A stretch of DNA of 35,939 nt from contig WHSS01000022.1 in assembly GCA_009379975.1 (NCBI GenBank), positions 1-35,939 on the forward strand, given 5' to 3'. The notes under the pieces are model-generated. The model made no database searches and was not told the origin of the DNA. It was given only the letters and a program-made list of their open reading frames with translations. Made by a program: the position numbers and the translations under genes. Origin of the DNA: Actinophytocola sp. Its GTDB lineage: Bacteria; Actinomycetota; Actinomycetes; Mycobacteriales; Pseudonocardiaceae. This document shows, one piece after another, positions 7,393 through 15,182 of the stretch. Numbering within the stretch: the stretch's first letter is position 1; every line of letters starts with the position of its first letter.

Positions 7393-8793
7393 ATGGTGAT
7401 CACTGCGGTGCGTCCCCCGGTCGACGACCGGGCATTCGCGGGAGTGGAGGACGAACCCCCGCTGCGTTGGTCGCGCCCCGCGGGCATGTTCGCGCGCTCA
7501 TGGGAAACGACACCGGGGCGGCTTTCGATCATCGCCATCGGTCTCGTCACCCTCATCGTGCTGGCGGGCGTTGCGGCCGCCGCGACGGCGCAGAACAAGT
7601 CGGATTCGACCTTCGGCCTTGTCGAAATGCACGAGCCGACCGCGGCAGACGTACAGCGGCTGTATCGCGCGCTGTCGGACGCGAACGTGACGGCCGCCAG
7701 GACGTTCCTGGCGGCAGGCGACGAGCCGGAACGGCTGCGGCAGCGCTACGAGGACGACATGGCGGTGGCCGGCCCGACGCTCGGGCTCGCGGCAGTGGAC
7801 CGGGCGGGTGACCCCCGCGTCGCGCGTGAGATCGGGATCATCGGCAGGCAGGTGCCGGTGTATGCGGGGCTGGTCGAGACGGCGCGGGTGAACAACCACC
7901 AAGGCCTGCCGGTCGGCGGCGCCTACCTGCGGGAAGCGTCGCAGCTGATGCGCACCGAGATCCTGCCCGCCGTGGAGCGGCTCTACCGCATCCAGACCGA
8001 ACGGGTGGCGGCCGAGCGGTCGTCGGCCACCGGGTTCCCGTTCCTTGCGACGGCGCTGGCGCTGGCCGTGCTGGTGGCCTTGATCGCGGCGCAGACCCAT
8101 ATCCGGCGCGCGTCTAAGCGGCGGCTCAATGTGGGACTGATCGTGGCGACGGTGGCGATCGTGCTCGGCATGGCATGGAGCGCCACGGTGCTGACCCTGC
8201 ACGCGAACAAGGTCGGCGCGGGTGATCACGAAGGGACCGCGCAGGTCGGCGTGCTCGCCGACGCCAGGATCACGGCACTGGAAGCCCGGGCCGACGAACT
8301 GCTCACGCTGGTCGCTCGCGGCGACGGGGGTGCGCACGAGGAGGAGTTCAACACCCTGTTCCGACGCGTCGGAGGCGTGGACGGCACAGGCGGATTGCTG
8401 GGTAAGGCGCAGGACGTTGCCGATGGTGAGGTCTCTGACCGACTGTATGACGCGACCGAAGCATCGGCAGAGTGGATTACGGCCCACATCGCCGTACGGA
8501 AGCTCGACGACGGCGGCAATTACGAGGATGCGGTCCAGCTCGCGATAGCCGAAGCGGAAGATGCCAACGAAGACGACGAAGCGACCGACGACCCGTCGAG
8601 TGCTCCCTCGTTCGCGGCGTTGGAGCAGAGCTTGACCCAAGCGATCAACGCGGGCAGGCAGCACTTCGTCGACGAGACGATCGGCGGAGCTCGCATGCTG
8701 ACGGGGCTCGCCGCCGGCTGGGGCGTGCTCGCGCTGGTCGCCGCCTGCGGCGTGACGATCGGAATACGGCGACGACTGCGGGAGTACCGATGA
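7393..8793 (+). CDS. glnX: GlnX-like membrane protein (GlnX-GlnH-PknG signalling)
   Basis: 466 residues from ATG 7393, chosen over GTG 7375 because AGGAG sits 5 bases upstream. The predicted layout is: a cytoplasmic N-terminus, helix one around 45-70 (LSIIAIGLVTLIVLAGVAAA), an external helical segment, two helices around 210-270, a second external helical segment with an acidic stretch, and a last helix (GWGVLALVAACGVTIGI) before a basic tail. In mycobacteria GlnX connects the periplasmic amino-acid sensor GlnH to the kinase PknG. Gene order and the ATGA overlap with the next gene match that operon. Assignment rests on topology and context. Confidence 0.8.
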   Translation: MVITAVRPPVDDRAFAGVEDEPPLRWSRPAGMFARSWETTPGRLSIIAIGLVTLIVLAGVAAAATAQNKSDSTFGLVEMHEPTAADVQRLYRALSDANVTAARTFLAAGDEPERLRQRYEDDMAVAGPTLGLAAVDRAGDPRVAREIGIIGRQVPVYAGLVETARVNNHQGLPVGGAYLREASQLMRTEILPAVERLYRIQTERVAAERSSATGFPFLATALALAVLVALIAAQTHIRRASKRRLNVGLIVATVAIVLGMAWSATVLTLHANKVGAGDHEGTAQVGVLADARITALEARADELLTLVARGDGGAHEEEFNTLFRRVGGVDGTGGLLGKAQDVADGEVSDRLYDATEASAEWITAHIAVRKLDDGGNYEDAVQLAIAEAEDANEDDEATDDPSSAPSFAALEQSLTQAINAGRQHFVDETIGGARMLTGLAAGWGVLALVAACGVTIGIRRRLREYR

Positions 8794-9161
8794 AACCCTG
8801 GGCGCTGATGATCGCCGTAGTAGCCCTGCTGGCGTCGGCCTGCGGCTCACCGGGGGTGCCGCAGGCGGACACCATGACCGACTGCCTGGTGCTGCTGCAA
8901 CAGGGACAGGTCGAGGCGATCTCGACCGACGACACCGTGCTCGCGGGGCTGGCGGAGCAGGACCCGGCGACCAAGGTCGTCGGCAGCACGTTCAGCAGTG
9001 AGCCGTATGGCATCGGCATACCCAAGGACAACGAGGACATGGTGCGTTATGTCAACGCGGCGCTGGAAGACGTTCACGACGGTGCCTGGCAGGACAGCTA
9101 CGACCGCTGGCTCGAACCGGCGCTTGGCCCCGCGACGCCCCCCACACCCAGCTACCAGTAG
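8790..9161 (+). CDS. glnH: GlnH-type amino-acid-binding lipoprotein with a large internal deletion
   Basis: 123 residues from ATG 8790, overlapping the GlnX stop. The N-terminus is a lipoprotein signal ending in LLASAC-GS (Cys19). Only about nine residues later the sequence enters what is normally the late part of a periplasmic binding protein: DTMTDCLVLLQQGQVEAIST, then the second-lobe end PYGIGIPKDNEDMVRYVN. Full GlnH proteins are about 300 residues, so some 150-190 residues, including most of lobe 1, are absent while the frame is kept. A 9-base inverted repeat (8838-8846 and 8858-8866) lies at the join. The product could be exported but should not bind Asp/Glu normally. It may be a decayed sensor. 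Confidence 0.75.
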   Translation: MKPWALMIAVVALLASACGSPGVPQADTMTDCLVLLQQGQVEAISTDDTVLAGLAEQDPATKVVGSTFSSEPYGIGIPKDNEDMVRYVNAALEDVHDGAWQDSYDRWLEPALGPATPPTPSYQ

Positions 9162-9314
9162 TGGATCAGTGACACGCAGCGAATTTCGGTCGGCTGATTG
9201 CGCCGTTCGGAGCAGTGGATAGGGGCCTTACTTGAGAAATGACCCTTCGGCGTCATTAGATGACGGGTCAGCATCTGGCAGGAAAGATCGGATACGACGG
9301 GAAAGGGGGCAGCC
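9162..9314. other. Short gap before pknG with its ribosome-binding site
   Basis: 153 bases between the shortened glnH and pknG. The sequence AAAGGGGG ends a few bases before ATG 9315 and is a strong ribosome-binding site, so pknG can be translated independently of the upstream genes. No clear terminator or promoter was recognised. Confidence 0.4.
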
Positions 9315-11549
9315 ATGATCCGGTGTCCGCGCGCGGGATGCGCGGGAGCTCTGGATCAGGACGGCTTCTGCGACCTCTGCGGGCTGGAGGCGGCCTCGCG
9401 CAACGTGAGCAGCGGCCAGTTGACTGGGGCGTCGGGCCGCACCGACGGGGTCGGCACCTGGTCGGCGTCGTCGATCTCGGCCAGCGGTTCGGTCACGGGC
9501 GCGGTGAGCCTGCGGTCGAGCTCGTCCGGCCGCGGCATGCTGGGCGTCGGCCTGGTCGAGGTGCCGCCGGTGCCGTATCGCGACCCGACCGAAGTGGTGC
9601 TCGACGACCCGCAGGTGCCCGAGTCACAACGCTTCTGCGGCCGGTGCGGCGCCGAGGTCGGCCGGACCCGCAACGGGCGGCCCGGCCTCACCGAAGGCTT
9701 CTGCCCGAAGTGCGGGCAGCGGTTCTCCTTCACCCCCATCCTGCAGCCGGGGCAGGTGCTGCACGAGCAGTACAAGGTACTCGGCTGCCTCGCCCACGGC
9801 GGGATGGGCTGGATCTACCTCGCCCGTGACATGGCCGTGTCCGGGCGCTGGGTGGTGCTCAAGGGCTTGATCGACGGTGGCGACGCCGAAGCCGCCACCG
9901 CGGCCATCGCCGAGCGGCACTTCCTGGCCAAGGTCGAACACCCGAACATCGTCAAGATCCACAACTTCGTGCAGCACAGCGACGAGCTCGACACCGACAG
10001 CGTCGGCTACATCGTCATGGAGTACGTGGGCGGGAAGTCGCTCAAGGACCTGGTCAAGCAGCTGCGCGTCGACGAAGGCCCCCGCACGTGCATGCCGGTG
10101 GAGCAGGCGCTCGCGCATGCGATCGAAATGCTGCGCCCGCTGGGCTACCTGCACAACGCCGGCCTGGTGTACTGCGATGTCAAGCCGGACAACGTGATCC
10201 AGACCCAGGAGCAGCTCAAGCTGATCGACCTCGGCGCGGTCCGTCTGCACGACGACCGGGCAGGCGCGGTGTTCGGCACCGAGGGCTACCAGGCGCCGGA
10301 GGTGGCCGAAACCGGGCCATCGCCCGCCTCCGACCTGTACTCGGTCGGCAGGACGCTCGCGGTGCTGTCGATTCCGTTCGACTTCCGCTCCGCCTATGTC
10401 ACGTCACTGCCGCCGGTTTCGCAAGCGCCACAGCTGGCCGAGCACGAATCGCTGCACCGGGTGCTGTCGCGGGCGTGTCACCCGGCCCCGGCTCGCCGGT
10501 TCCATTCGGCAGCCGAGATGGCCGAACAGCTCACCGGCGTGCTGCGGGAGGTTCTCGCGGCATCCGACGGCCAGCCACGGCCCGCGACGTCCACCAACTT
10601 CGCGCCGGAGCTGGCCACCTTCGGTACGCGCCCGCGCGATCACGGCGAGGTGCTCGAAGCCGCCGACGGCGCGAAGATCGCGCGAGCGCTACCCGCACCC
10701 ATAGTGGACGGCTCGGACTCGTCCGCGCAGCTGCTGGCCACCCTCGGCACCGCGCATCCCGCCGAGCTCATCGACGCGCTGCGTAAGGCCGAACCGACGG
10801 TGGAAGTGCAGTTACGGCGGGTGCGTGCCTACGTCGCGCTGGACGAACCCGAACTCGCGCGGCAAGAGGTCGCCGACATGCCTGAGCACGTCTGGCGATC
10901 GCAGTGGGCGAAGGGCTTGACCGCACTGGCGAGCGGCAAGCTGGACGCGGCACGGCGGGCCTTCGACTCGGTCGTCGGTTCACTGCCGGGAGAATTGACC
11001 GCCAAGCTGGCACTGGCCGCGTCCGCCGAGCTCGGCGGCAACCTCGCCGACGCCGAACGCTACTACGGCATCGTGTGGCGCACAGACCGTTCGTTCGTCA
11101 GCGCCGCCTTCGGCCTCGCGCGGGTGCTGCTGGCGTGCGGCAGGCGTCCCGAGGCGGTCGCCGTGCTGGGCTCGGTGCCTGCCACGTCGGCGCATTTCGT
11201 CACCGCGCAGCAGGCCGCCGTGCGCGCGAGTACCGCGGCTGATGATGCCGAGCCGACGATGGCCGAGCTGGCCGACGCGGGTGATCGGCTGGAACGGCTC
11301 GACCTCGACGGGGCACGCCGGGGTCGTCTGGAGTCGGAACTGCTCGAAGCCGCCCTCGCGATGACGAGCACCCGCGACGAGGAGGAGCTGAGCCCCGTCA
11401 CGGTTCTCGGCTGTCTGCTCGAGGAGTACTCGCTGCGGTTGGGGCTCGAAGAGCGCTACCGCGCGCTGGCACGGCATGCCGCGACCCAGCGCGAGCGCTA
11501 CGCCCTTGTCGACCGCGCCAACCAGGTACGCCCGTGGACGTGGGTGTGA
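9315..11549 (+). CDS. pknG: PknG serine/threonine-protein kinase
   Basis: 744 residues, the length of mycobacterial PknG. The N-terminal 130 residues carry Cys pairs (CDLCG, CGRCG, CPKCG), the rubredoxin-like metal site. The kinase domain (about 150-410) shows AHGGMGWIYLARD (Gly loop), VVLKG (the ATP-binding Lys), YCDVKPDNVI (catalytic loop) and LIDLGAV in place of DFG. The C-terminal part (about 470-740) is helical and TPR-like, with LAASAELGGNLADAERYYGI. PknG is a soluble kinase that regulates 2-oxoglutarate metabolism through the FHA protein GarA/OdhI and responds to amino acids via GlnH-GlnX. Here it is followed by a phosphatase gene one base after its stop. Confidence 0.95.
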   Translation: MIRCPRAGCAGALDQDGFCDLCGLEAASRNVSSGQLTGASGRTDGVGTWSASSISASGSVTGAVSLRSSSSGRGMLGVGLVEVPPVPYRDPTEVVLDDPQVPESQRFCGRCGAEVGRTRNGRPGLTEGFCPKCGQRFSFTPILQPGQVLHEQYKVLGCLAHGGMGWIYLARDMAVSGRWVVLKGLIDGGDAEAATAAIAERHFLAKVEHPNIVKIHNFVQHSDELDTDSVGYIVMEYVGGKSLKDLVKQLRVDEGPRTCMPVEQALAHAIEMLRPLGYLHNAGLVYCDVKPDNVIQTQEQLKLIDLGAVRLHDDRAGAVFGTEGYQAPEVAETGPSPASDLYSVGRTLAVLSIPFDFRSAYVTSLPPVSQAPQLAEHESLHRVLSRACHPAPARRFHSAAEMAEQLTGVLREVLAASDGQPRPATSTNFAPELATFGTRPRDHGEVLEAADGAKIARALPAPIVDGSDSSAQLLATLGTAHPAELIDALRKAEPTVEVQLRRVRAYVALDEPELARQEVADMPEHVWRSQWAKGLTALASGKLDAARRAFDSVVGSLPGELTAKLALAASAELGGNLADAERYYGIVWRTDRSFVSAAFGLARVLLACGRRPEAVAVLGSVPATSAHFVTAQQAAVRASTAADDAEPTMAELADAGDRLERLDLDGARRGRLESELLEAALAMTSTRDEEELSPVTVLGCLLEEYSLRLGLEERYRALARHAATQRERYALVDRANQVRPWTWV

Positions 11550-11550
11550 G

Positions 11551-12558
11551 ATGAATGGCCAGTGCCCGTCGTGTGCCGAGCAGGTCGCGGAAGGCGACAT
11601 GTTCTGTGAAGCATGCGGTCGCCGGCTACCGGATCCGCACTCGGCGACGTCGATGCGCCGGACCCCGGTCGGCGGCCCGGTCCTGGCACCCCAGCAGGGC
11701 TGCGCCGGCTGCGAGTACCCCATGATCGACGACGACGGCTTCTGCCTGCGATGCGGCCGCCAGCAACCGCTCGCTCGTGACCGGATGACCTACGACCTCG
11801 GCCTGGTGTGCGGCGCCAGCGACCGGGGCCTGGTGCGCGATCACAACGCCGACGCCATGGCGTTCGGGTTGGCCGGGCTGCCCGGCAGGCCGCGGACCGT
11901 CGTCGCGGCCGTCTGCGATGGCGTCGGCTCGACGGCGATGTCGGACAAGGCCGCTCAGGTGGCGGCCGACGCGGCGGTCGGCGAACTGCTTGAGGGCGCC
12001 GTCAACGGCGTCAGGCCCCGGTTGCTGGCCGCCGCGAGCAAAGCCGCCGACGCCGTGGTCGCGCTGTCGGACGTGGAGAAGCCATCGACGACGTTCCTGT
12101 CCGCGGTCATCACCGCCCGCGAGATCACGGTCGCGTGGCTCGGTGACAGCAGGGCGTACTGGATCGCGGGCGACGGATCGCGGGGAGAGCAGGTCACCGA
12201 CCGGAGCTCCGTCACCGGTTCGACCTGCCTGACCATCGACCACACCGCGCGCAACGCGCTGCTCACCGACGAAGCCTCGGCTGCCCACACGCTGACCCGG
12301 TGGGTCGGCGCCGACTCGACCGACCTCCGCCCGCAGGTCATGACCGTGACGCCGACGCAGCCAGGCATGGTCGTGCTCTGCACGGATGGGCTCTGGGGTT
12401 ACCTCAAAGAACCGGAGACGCTGGCGACCTACATCCTGGGCAGCCGGTCGACTGCCGACGCCGTCAGCAGCCTCGTCGACGCGGCGAAAGCGCACGGCGG
12501 ACGGGACAACGTCACCGTCGTCGCGGTGCCGTTTCCCCCGGCTTTGGAGCGGCAATGA
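11551..12558 (+). CDS. PP2C-type serine/threonine phosphatase with two N-terminal zinc ribbons
   Basis: 335 residues from ATG 11551. Two zinc-ribbon Cys sets open the protein: CPSCAEQVAEGDMFCEACG and, about 45 residues on, CAGCEYP with CLRCG. The phosphatase domain follows: SDRGLVRDHNADAM, the metal-binding VCDGVGSTAMSDKAA, TDGLWGY and GGRDNVTVVAV. All core PP2C aspartates are visible, so it should be active. Position immediately after pknG, and a 4-base overlap with the next gene, suggest it reverses PknG phosphorylation or that of a shared substrate. PknG also has N-terminal Cys ribbons, so the two may share a binding or redox input. That link is inference. Confidence 0.9.
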   Translation: MNGQCPSCAEQVAEGDMFCEACGRRLPDPHSATSMRRTPVGGPVLAPQQGCAGCEYPMIDDDGFCLRCGRQQPLARDRMTYDLGLVCGASDRGLVRDHNADAMAFGLAGLPGRPRTVVAAVCDGVGSTAMSDKAAQVAADAAVGELLEGAVNGVRPRLLAAASKAADAVVALSDVEKPSTTFLSAVITAREITVAWLGDSRAYWIAGDGSRGEQVTDRSSVTGSTCLTIDHTARNALLTDEASAAHTLTRWVGADSTDLRPQVMTVTPTQPGMVVLCTDGLWGYLKEPETLATYILGSRSTADAVSSLVDAAKAHGGRDNVTVVAVPFPPALERQ

Positions 12559-13835
12559 CGACCGAGCCGCACTTCACCGTCGAGATCGCGCACAACCGGT
12601 ATCTGGCCCCGGGAGCAGGCGAGATCGACGCGGTCATCAATGTCGCGACGACCGAGACCGGCGCACGCCTGCCCACCGCCGCCCAGGTCATCATGCTGGA
12701 CTGCTCGGCATCGATGTACCGGCCGAGCAAGCTCGCCGCGGCCAAGCGCGCGGCATCGGCCGCGATCGACGCACTGCGCGACGACACCGCGTTCGCCGTG
12801 GTCGCGGGCACCGACCAGGTCGCCATGGTCTATCCCGAGGCGCCGGAGCTGGCCGAGGTCGACGAGCACACCAGGGCGGCGGCCAAGGAAGCCATCGACG
12901 CCGTCCAGGCAGGCGGCGGGACGGCGATGAGCCAGTGGCTGCAACTGGCGGGCGAGCTGCTCGCGAGCAGCCGACGCGAAGTCCGGCACGCCATCCTGCT
13001 CACCGACGGGCGGAACACCTCCGAACCGCACGCCGATCTCGCGAACACGCTGGCAGAACTGCGCGGCGCCTTCAGCTGCGACTGCCGTGGCGTCGGCACC
13101 GACTGGGAAGTCGGCGAACTCCGCGAGATCGCCGACGCCCTGCTCGGCACCATCGACATCGTGGCCGAACCCGAGGACCTGGCCGCCGACTTCCGTGCGC
13201 TCGCCGAGAACGCCATGCGCAAGATGGTGCCCGATGTGACGCTACGGCTGTGGACACCGCAGCACGCCGAGGTGACCATGCTGCGACAGGTCGACCCGAC
13301 GCTGGTCGACCTCACCGGCCACGGCACGAAGCCCCAACCCCAGCTCACCGACTACCTCACCGGGGCATGGGAGCACGAGAGCCGCGCCTATCACGCCCGC
13401 ATCGCGCTCACACCCGCCGGCGTCGGCGAGCGGATGCTGGCCTGCCGCATCGCCGTTCTCGACGGCGACGGCACCAACCTCGGCGCCGGCAAGGTCCTCG
13501 CGACCTGGACCGACGACCCGGCGCGGTACGGCGCGCTCGACACCCAGGTCGCGCACTACACCGGGCAGCAAGAACTGGCCGAAGCGATCCAGGCCGGGCT
13601 CGACGCGCGCAGGGTAGGCGACCTCGACACCGCCACCGGCAAGCTCGGCCGCGCGGTCGCCCTGGCCGAAGAATCCGGCCATACCGATGCCTCTCGCCTG
13701 CTGTCGAAGATCGTCGACATCGACGACTCGGCACGCGGTCAGGTGCGGCTGAAACCCACCGTCACGGCGGTCGACGAGATGACGCTCGACACCCGCTCCG
13801 TCGTCACCACCCGCATGCACCGATCGGCGGGCTGA
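12555..13835 (+). CDS. von Willebrand factor A (VWA) domain protein of the pknG operon
   Basis: 426 residues from ATG 12555, overlapping the phosphatase stop. The VWA fold spans about 45-220 with a complete MIDAS site: DCSASM, the Thr of GGGTAMSQW and the Asp of LLTDGRN. The C-terminal half is beta-rich (about 220-340), then a helical segment (AEAIQAGLDARRVGDLDTAT). There is no signal peptide, so it is cytosolic. VWA proteins bind partners through the metal site. Next to a PknG-like kinase and a PP2C phosphatase it is likely an adaptor or substrate. No FHA domain is visible. It ends the operon, 8 bases from a convergent gene. Confidence 0.85.
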   Translation: MTTEPHFTVEIAHNRYLAPGAGEIDAVINVATTETGARLPTAAQVIMLDCSASMYRPSKLAAAKRAASAAIDALRDDTAFAVVAGTDQVAMVYPEAPELAEVDEHTRAAAKEAIDAVQAGGGTAMSQWLQLAGELLASSRREVRHAILLTDGRNTSEPHADLANTLAELRGAFSCDCRGVGTDWEVGELREIADALLGTIDIVAEPEDLAADFRALAENAMRKMVPDVTLRLWTPQHAEVTMLRQVDPTLVDLTGHGTKPQPQLTDYLTGAWEHESRAYHARIALTPAGVGERMLACRIAVLDGDGTNLGAGKVLATWTDDPARYGALDTQVAHYTGQQELAEAIQAGLDARRVGDLDTATGKLGRAVALAEESGHTDASRLLSKIVDIDDSARGQVRLKPTVTAVDEMTLDTRSVVTTRMHRSAG

Positions 13836-13843
13836 CCCCGGCG

Positions 13844-14257
13844 TCAGGCAGGCGCTCCGGCGATATTAACCATCCAGTCGATGCCGAACCGGTCGGTGCA
13901 CATGCCGAACTCGTCGCCCCACATCTGCTTCTCGAGCGGGACCGACACGGTGCCGCCACTGGAGATCCGCTCCCAATAGCCGCGTAGCTCATCGGCGTCG
14001 TCTCCGCTGAGGCTCACCGCGATGTTGTGGCCGGGCTGGTGCTCCATCCCGGGCGGGGTGTCGGCGCACATGAGCGCGAACCCGCTGTCGGTCTCGAGCA
14101 TGGCGTGCATGATCTTGTCGGCGCCGGGGGTGTCCGCATCGCCGTACTCGCCGAACGTGTTCAGCGTCAGCGTGCCGCCGAAAACGCTCCGGTAGAACTC
14201 GATTGCTTGCCGTGCGTCGCCGTCGAAGCTGATGTACGGGTTCAGACGAGAGGCCAT
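13844..14257 (-). CDS. VOC-superfamily protein (PhnB / glyoxalase-like)
   Basis: 137 residues from ATG 14257, with AGGAGCC upstream. The start LNPYISFDGDARQAIEFYRS, the central FGEYGDADTPGADKIMHAML and the end FGMCTDRFGIDWMVNIA are the usual signature of PhnB-like VOC proteins. Many such proteins form dimers that bind a metal or small molecule; most are uncharacterised. It is not linked to the phosphonate genes 8 kb away despite the PhnB family name. It ends against the VWA gene and looks like an isolated housekeeping or resistance-type gene. Confidence 0.85.
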   Translation of the reverse strand: MASRLNPYISFDGDARQAIEFYRSVFGGTLTLNTFGEYGDADTPGADKIMHAMLETDSGFALMCADTPPGMEHQPGHNIAVSLSGDDADELRGYWERISSGGTVSVPLEKQMWGDEFGMCTDRFGIDWMVNIAGAPA

Positions 14258-14390
14258 CTGAGGCTCCTGGTTGGTGACGAATTGTCGGTGTGCAGGCTAG
14301 CGCGCGGCACCGACACTGAGCAGAGTTCGGCGCCCGCGTGGGTGAACGTGCGACGTTGCTGCGGCTTGCGCGCGGCGCCGTCGTCGATTG

Positions 14391-14435
14391 AGTGAGTGTG
14401 ACGTTCGGACGATAGGTCGGGCCGGGTGTCAATCG
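14391..14435. repeat. Intergenic repeat copy left of hicBA
   Basis: This stretch (core ACGTTCGGACGATAGG) aligns over about 36 bases with the element at 15114-15164 on the other side of the HicA-HicB genes. A partial third piece (GGTGAACGTGCGACGTT) lies at 14341-14357. The family appears to be a palindromic intergenic repeat of the host chromosome; only half of the hairpin is well preserved here. Confidence 0.6.
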
Positions 14436-14480
14436 CGGTAGGGACCGAGCAGATGCGCCCGACTTACGGAAGCTGCACCC

Positions 14481-14846
14481 TCACGAGTTCACCAACTGGC
14501 TCACTCGCTGGTACGACATGCCGAGCAATACGGCTGCCTCACGCTGTGAGACTCCTTCGTCGACCAGCGCACGAACCGCCAGCCGCCGCTCCTTCGCCGC
14601 TTCGCTTTTCGCTCTCTCGGATTCCACGCTGAGCTGCTCGGCGTGCTCTAGCTTGGCTCGCACCCGCGCGGGAAGTTCGACCGCGATGGACACCGAGGGG
14701 TTGGGCTCATTGGTCATGACCTCTATGAGATCTCGGGCCATTTCCTCCACCTCGGAGTAGCGGCGAGCCTGGGTAACGCGGTCGATCTCGCGGACGTGGA
14801 TGTGCCAGAACCTGCCCTCGCGAGTGACATCGGCGTGGTACTGCAT
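14481..14846 (-). CDS. hicB: HicB-family antitoxin with C-terminal DNA-binding domain
   Basis: 121 residues from ATG 14846, whose ATGA overlaps the toxin stop; an upstream in-frame start would lie inside hicA. The N-terminal half (YHADVTREGRFWHIHVREID) has the partly degraded RNase-H-like HicB fold that blocks HicA. The C-terminal QREAAVLLGMSYQRVSQLV is a helix-turn-helix likely used to repress the operon. Between them is a charged helical segment (ESERAKSEAAKERRLAVR). The order toxin then antitoxin is standard for hicAB. Confidence 0.8.
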   Translation of the reverse strand: MQYHADVTREGRFWHIHVREIDRVTQARRYSEVEEMARDLIEVMTNEPNPSVSIAVELPARVRAKLEHAEQLSVESERAKSEAAKERRLAVRALVDEGVSQREAAVLLGMSYQRVSQLVNS

Positions 14847-15058
14847 CACTTCCACCAGCCCTTCCCTAACTTCGGCTCGCACTGCTTGAGGATGCCGCGA
14901 GCGGTCAACTCGTTGATCTCGACATGACGGGGAACGGGGATGATCTCGCCGTCCAGCGAATACACGCTGTGCTTCGGGCCTTCACGGTGGAGACGCCAGG
15001 AGACACCCCGCCGCTTGGCATCGTTGGCGATCTTGCTGATCAGGATCCGTCGCTTCAC
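14846..15058 (-). CDS. hicA: HicA-type mRNA interferase toxin
   Basis: 70 residues. A small basic protein with the double-stranded-RNA-binding-like HicA fold: a helix-rich start (SKIANDAKRRGVSW), the catalytic-His segment REGPKHSVYSL, and the end VPRHVEINELTARGILKQ, in which HicA proteins have a conserved nucleic-acid-contacting helix. HicA cleaves mRNA and is neutralised by HicB, encoded next with a one-base stop-start overlap. The pair is bounded on both sides by a repeated intergenic sequence, suggesting insertion into or between repeats. Confidence 0.8.
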   Translation of the reverse strand: MKRRILISKIANDAKRRGVSWRLHREGPKHSVYSLDGEIIPVPRHVEINELTARGILKQCEPKLGKGWWK

Positions 15059-15113
15059 ATGGTAGATCTACCGCGCACTAGACGCAAGCGTCAAGACCGG
15101 GCTAGACCAGCCG

Positions 15114-15164
15114 TGAGTGAACGCGACGTCCGGACGATAGGAGGGGCCGAACGTCACGTTCACT
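15114..15164. repeat. Intergenic hairpin repeat copy right of hicBA
   Basis: The two ends, AGTGAACGCGACGTCCGG and CCGAACGTCACGTTCACT, are inverted copies with 16 of 18 positions pairing, so this copy can form a hairpin. It aligns with the element at 14391-14435. It lies between the hicA promoter side and the parC stop, and may end parC transcription. Edges are approximate. Confidence 0.65.
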
Positions 15165-15182
15165 GAAGCGCAGACCCGCCCG

